A DNA stretch of 64,000 bases from Akkermansia sp. GTDB taxonomy: Bacteria > Verrucomicrobiota > Verrucomicrobiia > Verrucomicrobiales > Akkermansiaceae. Both the position numbers and the translations under genes were made by a program. The stretch is taken from NCBI GenBank assembly GCA_017471985.1, contig JAFURE010000014.1, forward strand, positions 1 through 64,000, given 5' to 3'. Numbering within the stretch: the first letter of the stretch is position 1; each line of letters starts with the position of its first letter. Shown here piece after piece: positions 32,372 through 40,274 of the stretch. The notes beneath the pieces are model-generated. The model had not been told where the DNA came from, made no database searches, and saw nothing but the letters and a program-made list of their open reading frames with translations.

Positions 32372-33430
32372 TCAGTGCTGCAGCAGATTGCGCTGCCAGT
32401 TCATGAGCTTGCTCATGCCGCGCTCATAATCGGCTGCTATACTTTCGAGCTGGCTGCGTGTGGCAATGATGCAGGGCTCCAGGTCGAGAGTCTGGGCGAT
32501 AGTGTTGCGGCGTTTCTGCCAGTGCTCCAGTCGTTCCTCGAACTCGGGGTCGGTTTCATGGCGAGTACGCTTGGGCGGCTGGGGGTACTCCTCCTCATCC
32601 AGCAGCTGAAAATGTTCAACCGCCCGGCGGAATCGGGCTGCACGGTGTGCGTGGAAATGGTGCGGCGGGTGAATGGTGCGGAACTCCTGCAGGGCAAGGC
32701 TCCAGCGAATCAGCTCATCGTTGCCGCATACCATGAAGGCAGGGCGATCCCAGAGGGCAGCCTCGTCATTGCGCCAGTTCCAGAGCTCGCGCAGGGCGGC
32801 AAGGCCACGGGCCTCGAGATTACCGCTGCCCTTGATGCGCCACGGTTCGCTGTCAGCGGCCAGATGTCGCTCGCGGCCCTTCTGCATCTGCAGTTCACAG
32901 CTCTCGATGAACCAGTCATAGCGCCCGGCTTTCTTCAGGCGCTCTACCAGAATATCGGCCATGCTGAGCATGTATTTCACATCGCCCTGAGCATATTCCT
33001 TCATGCTCTCGGTCATGGGGCGCAGCCCCCAGTCGGCTTTCTGGTTTTTCTTGCTGAGGGTAATGTCGAAGAAATGTTCCACCAGTGCCGCGAGCCCGAA
33101 CTGGCGGAACCCCAGCAGGCGGGCGGCAATCTGAGTGTCGAGGATGAGGTGGGGCAGGGTGCCGAATGCGCTTTGCAGCAGGTTCATGTCGTAATCAGCC
33201 CCGTGCATCCATACATCTGCCTGTTCCATCCACACGGCAAAGAGGCGCAAATCCTCGATGGCAAGCGGGTCAATGATGGTCACTCCCTGTTCGTCTGCAT
33301 ATTGAATCAGGCAGAGTTTTTCGCGGTGGCGGTGCATGCTGTCGGCTTCAAGGTCGAGCACGGTGCGCCCCGCAGGTTGAGCCATCGCGCGAACCTTCCA
33401 TTCAAACAGTGCCTGAGTGTCAGTAATCAT
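32372..33430 (-). CDS. rnd: Ribonuclease D-like 3'-5' exonuclease
   Basis: 352 aa from the ATG at 33430 (MITDTQALFEWKVRAM). DEDDy exonuclease motifs: LDLEADSMHRH (about 27), MHGADYDMNLL (about 77) and DVKYMLSMADIL (about 152), where the Tyr-containing third motif fits DEDDy. An HRDC-like helical region follows (about 205-285), with a charged C-terminal extension. Role: 3' trimming of tRNA and other stable RNAs. Near-leaderless: -10 ends 11 nt before the ATG. Confidence 0.9.
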   Translation of the reverse strand: MITDTQALFEWKVRAMAQPAGRTVLDLEADSMHRHREKLCLIQYADEQGVTIIDPLAIEDLRLFAVWMEQADVWMHGADYDMNLLQSAFGTLPHLILDTQIAARLLGFRQFGLAALVEHFFDITLSKKNQKADWGLRPMTESMKEYAQGDVKYMLSMADILVERLKKAGRYDWFIESCELQMQKGRERHLAADSEPWRIKGSGNLEARGLAALRELWNWRNDEAALWDRPAFMVCGNDELIRWSLALQEFRTIHPPHHFHAHRAARFRRAVEHFQLLDEEEYPQPPKRTRHETDPEFEERLEHWQKRRNTIAQTLDLEPCIIATRSQLESIAADYERGMSKLMNWQRNLLQH

Positions 33431-33441
33431 GAACGCGCGGC

Positions 33442-33470
33442 ATGCTATCACATCTGCGTGTTAATTGCAA
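33442..33470 (-). promoter_or_regulatory. rnd promoter (short leader)
   Basis: Minus strand TTGCAA (33470-33465), 17-nt spacer, TAGCAT (33447-33442), 11 nt to the ATG at 33430. Confidence 0.65.
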
Positions 33471-33515
33471 GCGTAAACAACAGTGAATTGCCATATTCTA
33501 TATGAGGATTATTTC

Positions 33516-33544
33516 TTGCCCTCGCTGATTCCGTGTGATATAGT
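33516..33544 (+). promoter_or_regulatory. Promoter of gamma carbonic anhydrase gene (leaderless)
   Basis: TTGCCC (33516-33521), 17-nt spacer, TATAGT (33539-33544), six bases, ATG at 33551. Confidence 0.75.
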
Positions 33545-33550
33545 CTGCTC

Positions 33551-34060
33551 ATGGCTATCGAACAATTCAGGGGTGAAAGCCCCCGGCTGACGGCTCCGGC
33601 CTTCATTGCGGCAAGTGCAGATATCATTGGCAGAGTGACTGTGGCCGAGGATGCCTCGGTCTGGTACAACGCTACTGTGCGCGGCGATGTGTCGCCCATT
33701 TCCATCGGTCGTGGCAGCAATGTGCAGGACAACTGCTGCCTGCATGTGGATTACGAGCTGGGCTGCCACTTGGGTGAGTACGTGACGGTGGGGCACAGCG
33801 TGACCCTGCATGCCTGCACCGTGGAGGATAAGTGCCTGATAGGCATGGGGGCCATTGTGCTCGATGGTGCCGTGGTGGGACATGGTTCTATAGTGGGGGC
33901 TCACGCGCTGGTGACAAAAAATACCATCATTCCCCCGCACAGTCTGGTGCTGGGTTCGCCCGCCAGGGTGGTCAAGCAGCTCTCCCCCGAAATTGAGGAG
34001 GAAAATTACCGCCACGCCCTCGGATATGTGGAGTTAGCTCGAGAATTTGCTGCCCGTTGA
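33551..34060 (+). CDS. Gamma-class carbonic anhydrase family protein
   Basis: 169 aa left-handed beta-helix protein. Hexapeptide turns are visible (ADIIGRVTVAEDASVWYNATVRGDVSPISIGRGSNVQD). Metal-binding His residues are likely those in CCLHVDYELGCHLG and VTVGHSVTLHAC (about 75-97). Matches the YrdA/CaiE/Cam group by length and by GMGAIVLDGAVVGHGSIVGA. CO2 hydration is not proven for many members. Confidence 0.9.
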   Translation: MAIEQFRGESPRLTAPAFIAASADIIGRVTVAEDASVWYNATVRGDVSPISIGRGSNVQDNCCLHVDYELGCHLGEYVTVGHSVTLHACTVEDKCLIGMGAIVLDGAVVGHGSIVGAHALVTKNTIIPPHSLVLGSPARVVKQLSPEIEEENYRHALGYVELAREFAAR

Positions 34061-34124
34061 TGCATTTTTTGCGTAAAAAGCAACATATTCAATGAAGTAG
34101 TGCGGCTCGGAAGTGGGTTTGTCG

Positions 34125-34153
34125 TTGACAAATTGCTGTCCGGCAGGTATGAT
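34125..34153 (+). promoter_or_regulatory. tsaC promoter (leaderless)
   Basis: TTGACA (34125-34130), 17-nt spacer, TATGAT (34148-34153), seven bases, ATG at 34161. Confidence 0.85.
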
Positions 34154-34160
34154 ACGCCGC

Positions 34161-35207
34161 ATGCAAACACGAGTGATTGAGGTAGACCCGCTGGAGGACT
34201 GCCGCAGTGTGTACAAAGAGGCCGCCGCTGTCATGACGGAGGGCGGGCTGGTGGCTATTCCTACGGAAACGGTTTACGGGCTGGGGGCAGATGCCCTCAA
34301 TACCGAGGCTGTGGCAAACGTCTTTGCCGTGAAGGCTCGACCGAGTTTCGACCCGCTTATCTGCCACTTCGCCCGCGCGAAGGACATTGCCGACTATACC
34401 GAGGTTCCGGCAGAACTGCAGCCGCTGGTCGATAAACTGGCCAAGGAGTTCTGGCCCGGTCCTATGACCCTGGTGCTGCCGCGCAAGCCCATCATTCCCG
34501 ATATTGTGACAAGCGGGCTGCCCACCGTGGCCTGTCGCGTGCCCTCGCATGAGGTCATGCGTGGCGTGGCTCGCGCGCTGGGGCACCCGATTGCTGCGCC
34601 GAGCGCCAATCGCTTTGGTCATATATCCCCGACCAGTGCTCAGGCTGTGCAGAAGGAACTGGGGGGCTCCATACCGCTGGTGCTCGATGCCGGCGCCTGC
34701 TCCGAGGGGTTGGAAAGTACCATTCTGATGCCCTGTCTCGATGAAAAGGGCAAACCCGCCGTGCGTTTGCTGAGAGAGGGACCCATCACTCGCGAAAAGC
34801 TGCGCGGTATCTGCCGTGTGCTCAAACCCGGCAAGGGAAAGGTGGCTGAGCCCGCTCTGCCGAATGCCCCCGGTCAGCTCACAAGTCACTATGCCCCCGG
34901 TAAGCCCCTCATTCTTTGGAACCCTCGCGAAGAGTTCACCCCCGAGGAGGGCGTGAACTATGGGCTTATCAGCTACGAGGGCGAGTCTGATTTGGCCCGG
35001 CAGGATTGCTGGGTTGAGGTCATGCCGCTTTCCCCCGGCAGTGGGCGCCTGGCCGAGGCTGCCGTGCGTCTGTTTGCGGTCATGCGTGCGATGGATGAGA
35101 ACGAGAACGTGCAGGTTATTGTGGCTGAGGAACTGCCCGAAACCGGGCTGGGGTGCGCCATGATGGACCGCCTGCGCCGTGCTGCCGCCAAACGCGAGGA
35201 AGTGTAA
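34161..35207 (+). CDS. tsaC: Threonylcarbamoyl-AMP synthase (Sua5 type)
   Basis: 348 aa from the ATG at 34161 (MQTRVIEVDP). The longer ORF start would lie in the promoter. The YrdC domain has GGLVAIPTETVYGLGADA (about 27-44), KARPSFDPLICHF, FWPGPMTLVLPR and PIAAPSANRFGHISPTSA. A C-terminal Sua5 domain (about 220-348) marks the long form. It makes threonylcarbamoyl-AMP for the universal t6A tRNA modification. First gene of a run with 35214-38265. Confidence 0.95.
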   Translation: MQTRVIEVDPLEDCRSVYKEAAAVMTEGGLVAIPTETVYGLGADALNTEAVANVFAVKARPSFDPLICHFARAKDIADYTEVPAELQPLVDKLAKEFWPGPMTLVLPRKPIIPDIVTSGLPTVACRVPSHEVMRGVARALGHPIAAPSANRFGHISPTSAQAVQKELGGSIPLVLDAGACSEGLESTILMPCLDEKGKPAVRLLREGPITREKLRGICRVLKPGKGKVAEPALPNAPGQLTSHYAPGKPLILWNPREEFTPEEGVNYGLISYEGESDLARQDCWVEVMPLSPGSGRLAEAAVRLFAVMRAMDENENVQVIVAEELPETGLGCAMMDRLRRAAAKREEV

Positions 35208-35213
35208 GGACGT

Positions 35214-35714
35214 ATGAGGGCCATTCAATCTCTTGTAGTAGCCATTGTGCTGCGGGTCGTGCATGCTGCTCTTGTGGAACTGCGCGAACTTGACAGCCGC
35301 GTGGCCGGGGAGTTCGAGCGCATGCCCGAGGGGCTCAGTTATGCCATTCGCACCGGGCACAGCGGCCCCATGCTTTTTGTGCAGTGGGATGGTCGTGAGC
35401 TCCGCCGCCTGGCCGAGCTGCCTGCACCCTCCTGCAGCCTGCGTATTAAGAGCATGCCGCTCTCGTTCCGCCTGTTCACCGGGCAGATGGGACTGGCTCA
35501 GGCCTATGCCCGCCACGCCTTCACGATGGGCGGTGAGGTGGCAGACGTCATGCGCCTGGCCCGGCTGGTGAATCTGGTGGAGAGTTATCTGTTCCCCAAA
35601 ATCATCACCCGCCGTATCATGACCGATGTGCCCGAAACTGAGGTAAACTTCCTGAAAGCCTATGCCCGCATAGCTCGCGGGTTCCTGACCTGCAAATACA
35701 AAATTTCCCGATAA
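35214..35714 (+). CDS. Small protein, possibly SCP2-like, in dehydrogenase operon
   Basis: 166 aa. A core such as MLFVQWDGRELRRLAE ... CSLRIKSMPLSFRLFTGQMGLAQAYARHAFTMGGEV resembles sterol-carrier-protein-2-like lipid-binding domains. It is followed by LVNLVESYLFPKIITRRIM. No signal peptide or TM. It starts 6 nt after tsaC and ends 3 nt before the alcohol dehydrogenase start, so it is embedded in the operon. A role in presenting a hydrophobic alcohol or aldehyde is a guess. Confidence 0.55.
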   Translation: MRAIQSLVVAIVLRVVHAALVELRELDSRVAGEFERMPEGLSYAIRTGHSGPMLFVQWDGRELRRLAELPAPSCSLRIKSMPLSFRLFTGQMGLAQAYARHAFTMGGEVADVMRLARLVNLVESYLFPKIITRRIMTDVPETEVNFLKAYARIARGFLTCKYKISR

Positions 35715-35717
35715 ATT

Positions 35718-36899
35718 ATGGTACCGTACTTTGAATTTCAGAACGCCGTTAAGCTGCTTTGCGGCGAACTTGCGCTGGAGCGCATAGCCATTGAGCTGGA
35801 GCTGATGGGGGCAGAGCGCCCGCTCATGCTGTCGGATGCCGTGCTCACCAAAATCGGCACGCTGGCCGTGGTGATTCAGGCCATGGAGTCCGAGGGCGTG
35901 AACCCCGCTGCCGTGTTCACTGAAATCCCGGTGGATTCCTCGCTGGCGGTGGTGAACAGGATTGCCGCTTTCTACCGCGAGCAGGGCTGCGATTCCATCG
36001 TGGCTGTGGGTGGTGGCTCGGTGATTGATACCGCTAAGGGTGTGCGACTGGTGCTCTCGCAGAATAGGCAGGACATCCTTTCCCTCAGTGGGTTGGATAA
36101 CCTGGTGCGCGGGCGTCATATTCCCTTTGTTGTTGTGCCTACGACTGCCGGTACCGGGTCGGAGTGCACCGGCGTGGCCGTGATTCGTAATGACGACAAC
36201 GGCGTGAAGATGGAGTTCCTGTCCCCCTATGTCGAGCCCGATGTCGCCGTTATTGACCCTCGCATGACTCTGGGACTGCCGCCGAAAGCAACGGCTACTA
36301 CCGGTATGGATGCCCTGGTGCATGCCATCGAGGCCTGTACCTGTCAGCAGGCTAACCCCCTGAGCTCGGCTTACGGTACTGCGGCCATTCGCATGATTGC
36401 CGAGAATGTGGAGACCGCCACGCGCAACGGCAAGGATAAGCAGGCCCGCTTTTCCATGGCGCTGGCGTCGACTCTGGCCGGTATAGCCTTCTCGAACTCC
36501 ATGGTGGGAGCCGTGCATGCCATCGGCCATGCTCTGGGTGGTGTGTGCCATGTGCCGCACGCTGTCGCTATGACCATACTGCTGCCGCATGTCATGCGCT
36601 ATAACCTCAGCCACAGTGCGAAGGACTACGCAGACCTGCTGCCCTGGCTTGTTGGGCAGGATGCCGCCATGGCCACCCCCGCCGGTGAACGGGCCGAGGC
36701 TGCTATCGCTGCGGTGGAATCCCTGAGCCGACGTCTGGCAGATATTTGCGGTATTCCGCTCAAACTGAGCGATGCCGGAGTGAGCAAAGATGCTTTTGCC
36801 CATGTGGCCGAGGTCGCGGTGAATGATGGTGCCCTTATCGTCAATCCCCGCGCAGCCGATGAATCCCAGGTAATGGAAATCCTTAACGCCGCTTATTGA
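35718..36899 (+). CDS. Iron-containing alcohol dehydrogenase
   Basis: 393 aa group III ADH. NAD-binding GGGSVIDTAKGVRLV (about 97-111) and VVPTTAGTGSECTGVAVI (about 138). Metal ligands are a likely Asp in ATTGMDALVHAIEA and His residues in VGAVHAIGHALGGVCHVPHAV (about 257-277). Interconverts alcohols and aldehydes; with the aldehyde dehydrogenase next door it could oxidise an alcohol to an acid or work in reverse. Three nt after the SCP2-like gene. Confidence 0.93.
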   Translation: MVPYFEFQNAVKLLCGELALERIAIELELMGAERPLMLSDAVLTKIGTLAVVIQAMESEGVNPAAVFTEIPVDSSLAVVNRIAAFYREQGCDSIVAVGGGSVIDTAKGVRLVLSQNRQDILSLSGLDNLVRGRHIPFVVVPTTAGTGSECTGVAVIRNDDNGVKMEFLSPYVEPDVAVIDPRMTLGLPPKATATTGMDALVHAIEACTCQQANPLSSAYGTAAIRMIAENVETATRNGKDKQARFSMALASTLAGIAFSNSMVGAVHAIGHALGGVCHVPHAVAMTILLPHVMRYNLSHSAKDYADLLPWLVGQDAAMATPAGERAEAAIAAVESLSRRLADICGIPLKLSDAGVSKDAFAHVAEVAVNDGALIVNPRAADESQVMEILNAAY

Positions 36900-36900
36900 T

Positions 36901-38265
36901 ATGCAGAATGTCGTTCAGAAACAACGCGATTTTTTCCTGACTCATACCACACGAGATGTCAAATATCGTCTGGCTGCTCTCAAGAAATTGCGCAAGACCA
37001 TCGTTGAGTGGGAACCCCGTATCGCCGAAGCCCTGCAGAAAGACCTCGGCAAGTGCGCTACCGAGACCTACATGACCGAAATCGGTATGGTGCTGGCCGG
37101 TCTGAGCGAGAATATCAGCCACCTGCGCCGCTGGAGCCGCCCCAAAAAAGTGCTTGCTCCGCTGGCTCAGTTCCCCTCCACCTGCCGCGTGCAGCCCGAG
37201 CCCTATGGCGTGTCGCTTATCATCAGCCCGTGGAATTACCCCATTCTGCTCTGCCTTGACCCGCTGGCCGCTGCTCTGGCAGCAGGTAACTGTGCCGTGG
37301 TTAAGCCGTCCTCCATGTCGCCGGCTACGTCTGACGTGATTGCTGAAATGCTCGGCAGCATCTTCCCGCCTGAGTATGTCACGACTGTTCTGGGCGGGCG
37401 TAAGGAAATCGGTGCTCTGCTGGAGCAGAAGTTTGACTATATCTTCTTCACCGGCAGTCCGGTGGTCGGTCATGTGGTGATGGAGGCTGCTGCCCGCAAT
37501 CTCACTCCGCTCACACTGGAGCTGGGGGGCAAGAGCCCCTGTATAGTGGACGAAACAGCCAATGTCGCCGTAGCTGCCCGCCGTATCGCCTTCGGCAAAA
37601 TCCTCAATGCCGGTCAGACCTGCGTGGCTCCCGACTATCTCTTCATTCACAGTAGCCGCAAGCAGGAGTTCATCGACGCCTATCGGGCTGAGGTCAAATG
37701 CATGCTCGGTGATGAACCGCTGAAGGATGAAACCTTTACCCACATCATCAATGAGCGCCACTTCAACCGCCTGACCGGTCTCATGCAGGGTGCTACGGCT
37801 CTCATCGGCGGAAAGGGTGACCCCGATTCCCTGCGCATTGAACCCACTCTGCTGGATGACGTTACCCCGGAGTCTGCCTGTATGAAAGAGGAGATTTTCG
37901 GCCCCATTCTGCCCATGATGACCTGGGATAAGTGGGAGGAGGTCGAGCAGTTCGTGCTCAGTCGTCCCCGCCCGCTCGCCTCGTACCTTTTCACCACCAG
38001 CAGAGCCAATGAGAAACGATTCGTCAACAATCTCTCCTTCGGCGGCGGTTGCGTGAACGACACCATCATACACCTCGCCGTGCACGGCCTGCCCTTCGGC
38101 GGCGTGGGCGACAGCGGTATGGGAGCCTACCACGGCAAAGCCGGGTTCGATACCTTCACACACTACAAGTCTGTGCTCACGAAGGCCAACTGGCTGGATC
38201 TGCCCATGCGCTATCATCCCTACAAGTCCTTTGCCGAGAAATTGCTGCGCATTTTCCTGCGCTGA
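36901..38265 (+). CDS. Aldehyde dehydrogenase
   Basis: 454 aa. Class 3-like ALDH: GVSLIISPWNYPILLCLDPLAAALAAGNCAV (cofactor region, about 101-131), catalytic Glu in LELGGKSPCIV (about 207) and catalytic Cys in LNAGQTCVAPDYLF (about 237-250), then EEIFGPILPMM and GDSGMGAYHGKAGFDTFTH. A short C-terminal extension (PYKSFAEKLLRIFLR) resembles the hydrophobic tails of membrane-associated class 3 enzymes. One base after the ADH stop. Substrate probably a medium or long-chain aldehyde (inference). Confidence 0.95.
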   Translation: MQNVVQKQRDFFLTHTTRDVKYRLAALKKLRKTIVEWEPRIAEALQKDLGKCATETYMTEIGMVLAGLSENISHLRRWSRPKKVLAPLAQFPSTCRVQPEPYGVSLIISPWNYPILLCLDPLAAALAAGNCAVVKPSSMSPATSDVIAEMLGSIFPPEYVTTVLGGRKEIGALLEQKFDYIFFTGSPVVGHVVMEAAARNLTPLTLELGGKSPCIVDETANVAVAARRIAFGKILNAGQTCVAPDYLFIHSSRKQEFIDAYRAEVKCMLGDEPLKDETFTHIINERHFNRLTGLMQGATALIGGKGDPDSLRIEPTLLDDVTPESACMKEEIFGPILPMMTWDKWEEVEQFVLSRPRPLASYLFTTSRANEKRFVNNLSFGGGCVNDTIIHLAVHGLPFGGVGDSGMGAYHGKAGFDTFTHYKSVLTKANWLDLPMRYHPYKSFAEKLLRIFLR

Positions 38266-38274
38266 TTTTTGAGC

Positions 38275-38667
38275 TCAGAGCTCGAAAACATCCACAGGCT
38301 GTACGCCCGGTTTGGGGTAAACCACCATACCATCGGGAGTGCAGCCTGTGCTGTGCCTCATGATACGGGTGATGTTGCCCGCTGCATCGGTGGTAAAGAT
38401 AAAGGTATATCTGCCGATGCGGAATTGGCGAGGTGTATCGGTGCGGAAGCTATGTGTGCTGTTACCGGTGGGGGACAGGCGCATGATGGTTAGAGTGCAG
38501 CCATCTGCCGAAAGGGAAATGATATCGCGGGCAATCTGTTCCCCTTGCTGACGGTCAATGGTCACGGAGCCGACCGAGGCAACCATGCCGATGGGAGCCG
38601 GGGCAGCCGTGAGAATGGGTGTGCAGTGCAGGGCGGCTATCAGGAGGATTTGGGTGCGAATGTTCAT
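38275..38667 (-). CDS. Small secreted hypothetical protein
   Basis: 130 aa from the ATG at 38667 (MNIRTQILLIAALHCTPILTAAPA), a clear signal peptide. The mature part is beta-rich (TIDRQQGEQIARDIISL; YTFIFTTDAAGNITRIMRH). Convergent with the aldehyde dehydrogenase, stops 9 nt apart. No family recognised. Confidence 0.65.
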   Translation of the reverse strand: MNIRTQILLIAALHCTPILTAAPAPIGMVASVGSVTIDRQQGEQIARDIISLSADGCTLTIMRLSPTGNSTHSFRTDTPRQFRIGRYTFIFTTDAAGNITRIMRHSTGCTPDGMVVYPKPGVQPVDVFEL

Positions 38668-38775
38668 GGTTGTGTAGAGTCTCTGCATATATAATACATC
38701 CTGCAGCGAAAAAAGCGAGATTATGTTATAAAAAAATGCGTTTCTGTCATGCTGCGACTAATCGTTACTTCATGC

Positions 38776-38804
38776 TTGACATTTATGTGTCGATAAGGCA
38801 CTCT
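38776..38804 (+). promoter_or_regulatory. Possible promoter of carboxynorspermidine synthase-like gene
   Basis: TTGACA (38776-38781), 17-nt spacer, weak -10 CACTCT (38799-38804), 9 nt to the ATG at 38814. Confidence 0.45.
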
Positions 38805-38813
38805 TACCGCGCA

Positions 38814-40043
38814 ATGAACAACACTGTACTCATAATCGGAGCTGGTGGTGTGGGCCATGTGGTGGCTCACAAGTGTGCCCAGATGGCAGATGTTTACCAC
38901 AACATCCATCTGGCCTCTCGTACCAAGAGCAAGTGCGATGCGATTGCGGCCGATGTGCTGGCACGCAGCGGCGTGCAGATTACCACCCATGCGGTGGATG
39001 CCGATAATGTGGCCGCCATGGTGGCTCTCATTAAGGAAGTGCAGCCCGACCTCGTGCTTAATGTGGCACTGCCCTATCAGGACCTGCCCCTGATGGATGC
39101 CTGTCTGGAGGCCGGCGTGAACTACCTCGATACCGCCAACTACGAGCCCCGCGATGTGGCCAAGTTTGAGTACAGCTGGCAGTGGGCATATCAGGAGCGT
39201 TTTCAGAAGGCCGGCCTTTTCGCCCTGCTGGGTTCCGGTTTCGATCCCGGTGTGACCAATGTTTACACCGCCTGGGCTCTCAAGCACCATTTCGATGAAA
39301 TTGAGTACCTCGATATCATTGACGTGAACGGTGGCGACCACGGCCAGGCCTTCGCTACTAACTTCAACCCTGAAATCAACATACGCGAGGTGTCTGCCCC
39401 CTGCCGTCACTGGGAGAACGGTGATTTTCAGGAGACCTGTGCCATGAGCATGCACCAGCCCTTCACCTGCCCGAATGGTGTGGGTACCTACGAGATTTAC
39501 CGTATGTACCACGAGGAGATGGAATCTCTGGTGAAGCACATCCCCACCATTAAGCGTGCCCAGTTCTGGATGAGCTTCTCCCCGAATTACATCAACCACC
39601 TTACCGTGCTCAAGAATGTGGGCATGACCCGCATTGACCCCGTGATGTACAATGGCGTGGAAATTGTGCCGCTGCAGTTCCTGAAGGCCGTGCTGCCCGA
39701 CCCCGGCGACCTGGGCAAGACCACTCACGGGCGCACCTGTATTGGCTGCGTGATTCAGGGCAAGAAGGATGGTAAGTACAAGGCAGTCTACATCTACAAC
39801 ATCTGCGACCACGAAGAGTGTTTCCGCGAGGTGGGCTCTCAGGCTATCTCCTACACCACCGGCGTGCCCGCTGCAATCGGTGGCCGCATGATTATGACCG
39901 GCACCTGGAGTGGGCAGGGCGTGTTCAATATGGAGCAGAACGACCCCGATCCCTTCATGGACGCCCTCAACAAGTACGGTTTGCCCTGGCAGTGCATTGA
40001 GCTGACCGAAGAGCAGGCTCGCGCTCTGCGTGTGACCGATTAA
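38814..40043 (+). CDS. Carboxynorspermidine synthase-like saccharopine dehydrogenase family protein
   Basis: 409 aa from the ATG at 38814 (MNNTVLIIGAGGVGHVV). The Rossmann motif GAGGVGHV (about 9-16), ASRTKSKCDAIAADV, PDLVLNVALPYQDLPLMDACLEAGVNYLDTANYE and GSGFDPGVTNVYTAW are typical of the saccharopine dehydrogenase/CANSDH group, and the length matches CANSDH (about 400 aa). CANSDH reductively joins aspartate semialdehyde with a diamine for norspermidine/spermidine. The usual partner nspC (decarboxylase) is not adjacent. Its own terminator follows. Confidence 0.85.
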   Translation: MNNTVLIIGAGGVGHVVAHKCAQMADVYHNIHLASRTKSKCDAIAADVLARSGVQITTHAVDADNVAAMVALIKEVQPDLVLNVALPYQDLPLMDACLEAGVNYLDTANYEPRDVAKFEYSWQWAYQERFQKAGLFALLGSGFDPGVTNVYTAWALKHHFDEIEYLDIIDVNGGDHGQAFATNFNPEINIREVSAPCRHWENGDFQETCAMSMHQPFTCPNGVGTYEIYRMYHEEMESLVKHIPTIKRAQFWMSFSPNYINHLTVLKNVGMTRIDPVMYNGVEIVPLQFLKAVLPDPGDLGKTTHGRTCIGCVIQGKKDGKYKAVYIYNICDHEECFREVGSQAISYTTGVPAAIGGRMIMTGTWSGQGVFNMEQNDPDPFMDALNKYGLPWQCIELTEEQARALRVTD

Positions 40044-40071
40044 AGTCCCGCAAAAATTGCTCGATTTTGAC

Positions 40072-40102
40072 CCGTCTCCGTCATACGGAGACGGTTTTTT
40101 TT
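40072..40102 (+). terminator. Terminator after carboxynorspermidine synthase-like gene
   Basis: A 10-bp stem CCGTCTCCGT / ACGGAGACGG, 3-nt loop, eight T. Confidence 0.95.
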
Positions 40103-40188
40103 ATGTAAAAGTACATTTTTTCTCACAAATCAACGCGATGTGGCGTCCATCTTGGTAGAGTTACTTAGGGGCGAGTCTGCAAATGAGA

Positions 40189-40218
40189 TTGACACCTCGT
40201 CAGGCTGCATGATATAAA
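40189..40218 (+). promoter_or_regulatory. Promoter of Hsp70-ankyrin gene pair
   Basis: TTGACA (40189-40194), 18-nt spacer, TATAAA (40213-40218); leader about 50 nt to the ATG at 40275. Confidence 0.75.
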
Positions 40219-40274
40219 AATGAGGTTCCGATAAGCAACATCATTTAATAATCGTTTTTATCATAATCAGGACA

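Noticed and set aside
34089..36803. 904-codon minus-strand ORF
   Set aside because: Covers tsaC, the SCP2-like gene and alcohol dehydrogenase in antisense; low-complexity His/Gly-rich translation.
36883..38217. 444-codon minus-strand ORF
   Set aside because: Antisense of the aldehyde dehydrogenase gene, which has all catalytic motifs.
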